A DNA stretch of 23,922 nt, from NCBI GenBank assembly GCA_009602725.1, contig WELB01000028.1, positions 127,095 to 151,016 on the forward strand, given 5' to 3'. This document shows positions 18,521-23,922 of the stretch, piece after piece. The position numbers and the translations under genes are program-made. The notes beneath the pieces are model-generated. The model was not told where the DNA came from, searched no databases, and was given only the letters and a program-made list of their open reading frames with translations. Positions within the stretch are counted from its first letter, which is position 1. Each line of letters begins with the position of its first letter. This stretch comes from Spirogloea muscicola (taxonomy: Eukaryota; Streptophyta; Zygnematophyceae; Spirogloeales; Spirogloeaceae).

Positions 18521-21435
18521 TCAGTGTGTTGCATGAGATGGTGATGACATGACAGTATTGAATAGATCAAGATGACAAATGTGGCACCGGGCCTTGATCA
18601 CCTCATGTCGCAATTTCTTCAAGTGCAGGTGCAGCTCCTTCTTGGAACCCAGGATCTCTAGGTGAACTACACCTGACTGAGTCCTTGCATAGCCACGCAG
18701 CAGCAGCTGTAAAGTGCCTCGGCTCTTCTTGACGAGCTGCTTACGGTATGTATGACGTCTCGACGACAGTCCTCCTACAGCTTCTGTATGGCTTCTCATG
18801 TCCTTTTTGAAAGGGGAAACATGACTTGACAGTCCTGCTGCTGAGCCTCGTCTTGGTTGCCTTCGATGGACTGGTTCCTCTGATGAATATTGTAGCTCTT
18901 TGGGCGAGTGACAACAAAGCTGAGGACTAGTTGGTGAATGCGGCGTCCTAGGAAAGGCTCGACTTTCTGGTGTATTTACACACTTGGGCTGCTCATGAGA
19001 CTGTGAGGGGTGTTGCTTCAAGGGTTGCAATCTATCCGCAGCAACAGCTCCCGTAGTGGCGCCACTCCTTTCTGGGCCTTGTTGTCGTATAAGCTTGGGC
19101 AGTGCCGTGGGCTTCTTTTGCTTCAGTGTCAAGTCGCCTGAGGTTGTTATGCCAATGGAGGCCTTCTCCTTACACCACACTTTCACCTTCGGAAGAGTGC
19201 AAGCCTCAAAAAAATCTAGGTCTGGAGAAGGCAGCAGCAATATTGTGTGAGAGAGCACAATGAAATCTCCAACACTGCGCACTGATGTTACATGAAGGTT
19301 TTCAAGGTTGCAGTACTCTGGAAGCATAGGCCGATTACCTGAACACTTTAAGTGTACTGCCAGCGTCCATTGTCCTTGATGTTCCATTTGCAGCTGTTTG
19401 CAAGGCAGGAGGAGGGTGGAGTGAGGATGGAGATTGATCAGGTCCGCACTTGAAGAGTTTTAGACTCTCCTTGCGTATACTGCAGTCGTGGCACGGTCAG
19501 AGCTGGGACGCATAGGTCGCACGAGGTTTGACGAATGTACCTCCTGTGCAATACGATTTACAACATATTCTGTCGGCTGGATTGCAAGGATTTCATCTGA
19601 AAGCCCTGGTCAGGTAGACAATATCAATTTGAACATGTCAATTTCAAAGGTCCAAATTAGTCGTCAATAGTGTCAGGCATATGAATCTCATACACATGCA
19701 TGCAATGATTTTTCAAGGATACTGACATACTTTTGACAGACTGAAGATCTCGGTATTGTATGTCGAGCAGACGGGCTTCAGTTGTGTTGCTGGACACATA
19801 ACAACTCAACCCGCCATATCCAAAGTCAATCCACCTCTCGTCTCGAGAGGTGACATCCGCGCCACCAATCCTCAAACTCTTCAACACGAAGGAGTGCACA
19901 CTGCCACCACAGACGAAGAGCAGAACACCAATCACTGTCATTAGTGGTTGATGGTTTGACATGTAGGTCCATGTCTTGGAAAAAGTCAAGCTCCTTGATG
20001 ACATACCTCCTGTATGGAGCGTTTGCCTTGTTGACGATATTGACAAGTTGCCGGATCTCGGCAACAAGGTCATGCTGTTTCTTGCCGTGGACACTTTTCA
20101 GAAACTTGACAACTTGGGAGTTACTGAGTTGAGCAGTCAATTGGGGCGCCCTCCGGCTTAGCCTGAAGAGCATTTCTGCAACCAAACTCATACGTGCAGA
20201 AAAGTGACTGTTGTGCCTTGTCAAGAGCATGCTGCAGAAGGCAAGAGATGATGGGAGTGTTCAATGGCTCAACAATGTCATGGATACTCTTGCAAACTTC
20301 GAACCTGCAAGGGTTCCTTGCATGGTGAAGTCCCCACATTCAGCTAGTTGTCTGTTAAAGAGGTCGAGGCTGCACAGAGTAATGGTATTATGTGTACAGC
20401 TCGAGATGGATTTCATGTATTGCAAAGTGTGGCTACAAATGGTAGTAAAATGTTGCTGTGCTTGTTCCAAGGACTTAAATGATGTCGACTGCATTCACAA
20501 GGCAAGTGGGAGTGCCAGCACAGGAAGCAGATTATTGAGAAGCCAATACTTGGCACCGCTATTGTGTCACTTACCACCCTGGTTCCTGGAGCAACAAGCT
20601 CTGGTTGTAGGGTGAAAGGCTGATCAATGCGCACAGACAGTCAAGAAGTGCTCGGCGGACCTTCATGCTCAGGTGAGCATCATCTCCACCCATCGCAAGT
20701 CTTGACAACCTGCTCACGAAGACTTTGCCACACGCAGCTTTGCCTGCGCAGGAACAGCTCCACATGCAAATCAACACCTGCCTTTATCACAGCCTGCCAC
20801 AATCACAGCTGCATCAAGGGAATGCTGTGCTTCTCGGTTATGATTTAGCCATAGACCTTCCCAGCAGTTCCTGCGGGGAAGTGAGCGTGGTAAGGGCCGC
20901 AAGCTCACCTGATGCGGTTTCAGAAAGATCTTCAACGATGTAGTACACCTCTCCCAAGCAGTCCATGGTAGAGTTCACATCCATTGGTGATGCTACCTTG
21001 CGAGCCGGTACCAGATGATCGTGCATGGCACTAAGACAATTCACTAGCTGCGTTTGCAGAGTAAAATTTATTAAAGCTTCCATTGACGGCGGGTTGGCCG
21101 AGAGTAGACCACGGATGTTGCGAATGAGTCTTGCCGCTGCAGTCCGTGCTGTAGACATATTGGCCTCTGCAAGGCTGCTCATCTGGACCTGCAGCAGATC
21201 GCGCTCATGTGTATACGTCAGGACTACACACCTTCATATATAGCTCAGGATGTGCTGGACATCTTTGAGGCCGTGCAAGATTCTGGAAGATGTGCTGGTG
21301 GCCTGCCTTCTGCAGCAGACCGCACAGTGTCCTGATTCGGTCCTGGTTTGCCGCCAGCGGCATAGCGTGTCCAGCGGCCGCCGCCTGCACCTCCGCCTCC
21401 GCCTGGTCGAGCAGCTCATTGACATTGCCGTCCAT
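18521..21435 (-). CDS. SYCP2-like meiotic chromosome-axis protein (armadillo-like plus Spt16M/PH-like domains)
   Basis: Exons in transcript order are 21435-21232, 21188-20909, 20743-20575, 20304-20194, 20123-20007, 19900-19731, 19605-19541 and 19393-18521, encoding 662 residues with every phase consistent. The ATG at 21435 sits in ACCATGG. Residues ~1-290 read as paired helices like an armadillo repeat domain. Landmarks are NELLDQAEAEVQ, INFTLQTQLVNCLSAMHDHL, KVRRALLDCLCALISLSPYN and EIRQLVNIVNKANAPYR. SVHSFVLKSLRIGG followed by RWIDFGYGGLSCYV (W317) then matches, in order and spacing, what I recall of the start of the Spt16M-like domain in vertebrate SYCP2. Residues ~372-420 look like further beta strands. 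The rest is Ser/Pro/basic and probably disordered, ending in a short helical segment (KELHLHLKKLRHEVIKA). SYCP2 is a lateral-element protein of the meiotic axis that binds HORMA-domain proteins and SYCP3. The assignment is from memory of the family; no search was run. The intron at 20305-20574 may hide one more exon. Confidence 0.6.
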
Positions 21436-22361
21436 GGTTGCGCGGGCAAGAGTGGCCACCGGGCGCTCGACGTCCACACCCGGGGCCCCGGGGAAGAAGA
21501 GTTGTGCAAGGAGTGGTGGGAAGCCAGCCCTCGTCGGCCGATTGTTATATGATCATAATCTGATACCCCACGGCCGTCCGCTTCACCCGGTCTCGCGGAA
21601 GGGGCCAAAGCATGATATTCTTGCGAGGGCCCGTCACCCGAGATTTGGGATACCGTCAGGGTATTCTTCAGGGCCTCGCCTCTCGCCACGCGACCGGTCG
21701 GCAATTGAAATCCTCGCCGCCCGGTCACTGCACCGCGCTGCAGGCCGCCTGGCCAGTCCTCAATGTGTGACATTTAACGCCGCGCCGATCACTCACCACG
21801 CCAAAGACGGGCGCGCCATCCCACGGCGCGCGCCACTTCAGGCGCCACGCCTCGGATCCGGACAATGACCTCAGTGAACGACGCAAGCGCATGCTCATAC
21901 CGCTTGTGCTCATCTGTGCGATTCATGTGCATGCAGGTAGAGGAAGGGCTATTGTGGACACCAGGTCCATAGTGGTCGTGCCGGCTTCTTTGGATTCCCC
22001 ACATACGAAGGACTTAGGTGAATCACGGTCATAGATCCTCACTTAGGCAGATGGTAGTATCTGGCATAATATCTTCTGAGCAGTTCACCTTTCTTGGTCG
22101 TAGTTTTTAGGAGCTTGTGTGGGTAATGAAGGCATGGTGGCATCTGCTTGGTTTGTTACCTGCTGGACAATCCAGACAGTCTCCCCAGGTTACGTACGTG
22201 CTCGCAATTGTCTACGTTCATCCTGCAGCACACATGCAGCATCCTAAACCTTGCTAATTACTCCCCATATCTGAAGTAAAATCTTTCTGGATCTGAAGGA
22301 GAGGGGGTAGATGGAGAGTTGCACGAGATGCAGGGCTTGACACTGTGAAACAAAAACCACA
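21436..22361. other. Spacer upstream of the SYCP2-like gene and downstream of the cyclophilin gene
   Basis: Both flanking genes read leftwards, so this 926-base stretch should hold the cyclophilin 3' end and the SYCP2-like promoter. The part nearest 21436-21560 stays open in the SYCP2-like frame without an ATG. An ATG-started, coding-like segment with a strong GTGAGT donor lies at 21926-21797 on the minus strand. Bases 22010-22360 show nothing I can name. Confidence 0.5.
21797..21926 (-). other. Candidate upstream exon (43 codons) with a strong donor site
   Basis: On the minus strand an ATG at 21926 opens MNRTDEHKRYEHALASFTEV and continues as a helix-like sequence to a GTG|GTGAGT donor at 21797 (phase 1). 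It has the composition of a real coding exon. I found no convincing phase-1 acceptor that joins it to exon 1 of the SYCP2-like gene. One possible acceptor (AAGGCAG) lies inside that exon. It could be an alternative first exon, a small gene or chance. Confidence 0.35.
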
Positions 22362-23922
22362 TTATGGTAGCAAGGGTGCAAGTGACGTGGACACATTTAG
22401 CACCCCACACTTGGATATTACAACTGATTTCAATGGTCTATTCCAAGAACTGCGAGCTGAAGTGGCCCTCTCATCCCCCAAGAAAGAAGCGAAACTATTG
22501 AATTGCTGTATTCTCTCATTTGGCTTGTATGTCGGCACAGCTGCAATCCTCGATATGACGTCCATGCCTGCATTGTCACAAGGCAAGCTCAGTGAGTGGT
22601 ACCAACGAAGGTTGCAGGCTTCATTCTGGCAAGCCATGTCAATACTTGCCCACTGACTGATCATGTTGGATAGATCATAGTAAAGTGAAGCATATCACTA
22701 ACGCATTTGGCAGATGACTCGACAATCGCCCTTTCTGACATTTTCCACAACCAAGTGCAGAAGTGCACCTTCTAAGACCGTGCCGATGACAATGTTACCA
22801 TTGTCAAGCTGCGGCGCTGGCCCAGGACCTGCAGGTATTGCATGCAAACATGTCAAGGTGTTGCAGCACTGCCTGCTTCAAGTAACAAGGGTCCAGAATC
22901 AGAGTCGCAAGTGGTAGCGACTTGTAGAGAAAGTAGTCACAATGCCAGTAGCAAAAGCTACCGCGGATAGAAAACCTGAGAGGACGCAATGCCAATCATT
23001 GAAAGCCATGCTGACCTGTGGTTATGAGGAATTCCACGTTGCGGTAGTTGGGGCTAAGCTTACGGTCCTCCTCGTCGTCATTCGTGCTAAGAGCAAGCGA
23101 CACCGTACCAGGGCGCGTGTGTGTCAGCTTGAAAGACTTGCTATCAATGGTCTCTAGGTTAGGTTCAAACTTAAGGTCGCCGTCCACCTCCCCCCTCTCC
23201 TTGGACCCCTGCCTCCCGCCCTGCAAGCACGTCATGCCAAGCTATGGTTAGCCTCTATCGTCACTTTCGCAACAAGCGCCAACGCATTTCAATCAATGGA
23301 CATTTTGCAATTGGCAAGCCCTGAGGGTGTACGATGCAGTGACCACTGTGCTGAATTTCGAGCATAGACTGCAAGGCTCCGGCCTTTGCCAAGCTGCAGC
23401 AGGTGACTTGGTGAATGGAGGCACCAGTCGAAGGCGTTGGCACCTGGAGGTACTGGCCCGCGAGGATGCGGTGAATGATGGTGCCCTCGTAGGACGCGCC
23501 GGCTGCTCCGGAGCACATGGCCACGAAGTTGCTGACAGTCTTGGGCACCTGCTTGCCAAAGAGGCCGATGACAACGCGGCCCAGCGGCTCGCCGTCGCTG
23601 CAGATGAGGGAGCTGTCCCCGAGCGTGCGGTCCACCCGCGCGGCCGATGGACACAGCTTGAAGTCCATGAACACTCGCGCCGTCACCGTGCGCGGCGGCA
23701 GGTCCGCTACCGCCGCCGCCTCCGCCGCAGGTATCCGTGGCAAATCCTGGACTCCAGCCGCTGAAGCCGCGGGATCCAAGCCTCCTGCGATGGCCGCCTC
23801 CACGGCAGTGACACCGCTCGCGGGGCCGGCCGTCGCTAACCCCGTTCCAGCGAGCGCGGCCAGGGCCAGGAGCTCTCGCCGCCCGGCGCTCGCGGCGCGC
23901 GGGTGGGCGTCCGCCGGCCCCG
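22362..23922 (-). CDS. CYP28: CYP28-type thylakoid-lumen cyclophilin (peptidyl-prolyl isomerase), N-terminus beyond the window
   Basis: This is a cyclophilin-family cis-trans prolyl isomerase predicted for the thylakoid lumen. Exons in transcript order are 23922-23444 (partial), 23220-23016, 22828-22769 and 22567-22362, all in phase. The open frame runs to the window edge with no ATG, so the chloroplast transit peptide starts outside. It shows GRRELLALAALAGTGLATA, a twin-Arg plus hydrophobic lumen signal. The block RVFMDFKLCPSAARVDRTLG before EPLGRVVIGLFGKQVPKTV is characteristic of the plant CYP28 subgroup as I recall it. The cyclophilin fold continues with IHRILAGQYLQGGRQG, VEFLITTGPGPAPQLDNGNI and GTVLEGMDVISRI, and the CYP28-like tail PTYKPNERIQQFN. 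The catalytic-site Arg (HRI) and the QGG motif are retained, but the Phe expected after the Arg is replaced. Confidence 0.88.

Noticed and set aside
21234-21773. 179-codon minus-strand frame beside the SYCP2-like first exon
   Set aside because: It is a shifted frame of the real exon with low-complexity Arg/Ser content and no family resemblance.

Overview
This looks like nuclear DNA of a green alga. The protein-coding genes are intron-rich and G+C-rich, and they read as plant-lineage proteins: a plant-type WD40-like protein, a protein farnesyltransferase beta subunit with the acidic insertion typical of plant enzymes, and a CYP28-type thylakoid-lumen cyclophilin with a twin-Arg lumen signal. 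There are no bacterial operons, tRNA or rRNA genes, or CRISPR arrays. I cannot fix the genus. All gene models are hand-built from splice sites, reading phase and protein-family conservation, and each closes in phase.

Layout from left to right. (1) A 122-base T tract at the left edge. (2) A plus-strand WD40-like gene (464-3441, 6 exons). (3) A 1.7 kb spacer with small degenerate tandem repeats. (4) A plus-strand single-zinc-finger (U1/C2H2-like) protein gene (5183-7412, 6 exons). (5) A convergent spacer with a 64-base hairpin and a coding-like orphan ORF. (6) A minus-strand condensin I subunit CAP-G/NCAPG gene (8102-12565, 12 visible exons), whose first ~90 codons fall in a 395-base assembly gap. 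(7) A G+C-rich divergent promoter region. (8) A plus-strand farnesyltransferase beta gene (13488-17899, 13 exons). (9) A minus-strand gene for a 662-residue protein that I read as a SYCP2-type meiotic chromosome-axis protein: an armadillo-like domain followed by an Spt16M/PH-like domain (18521-21435, 8 exons). (10) A minus-strand CYP28-like cyclophilin gene running off the right edge (22362-23922, 4 exons).

The genes do not form one pathway. Two of them, CAP-G and the SYCP2-like protein, act on chromosome structure. The most notable observations are the SYCP2-like gene in a green-lineage genome and a cluster of GC-AG introns in CAP-G and the farnesyltransferase gene. Further points are a roughly 225-residue acidic insertion in farnesyltransferase beta and homopolymer-T artefacts that abut GGC-repeat sequence at both assembly edges.
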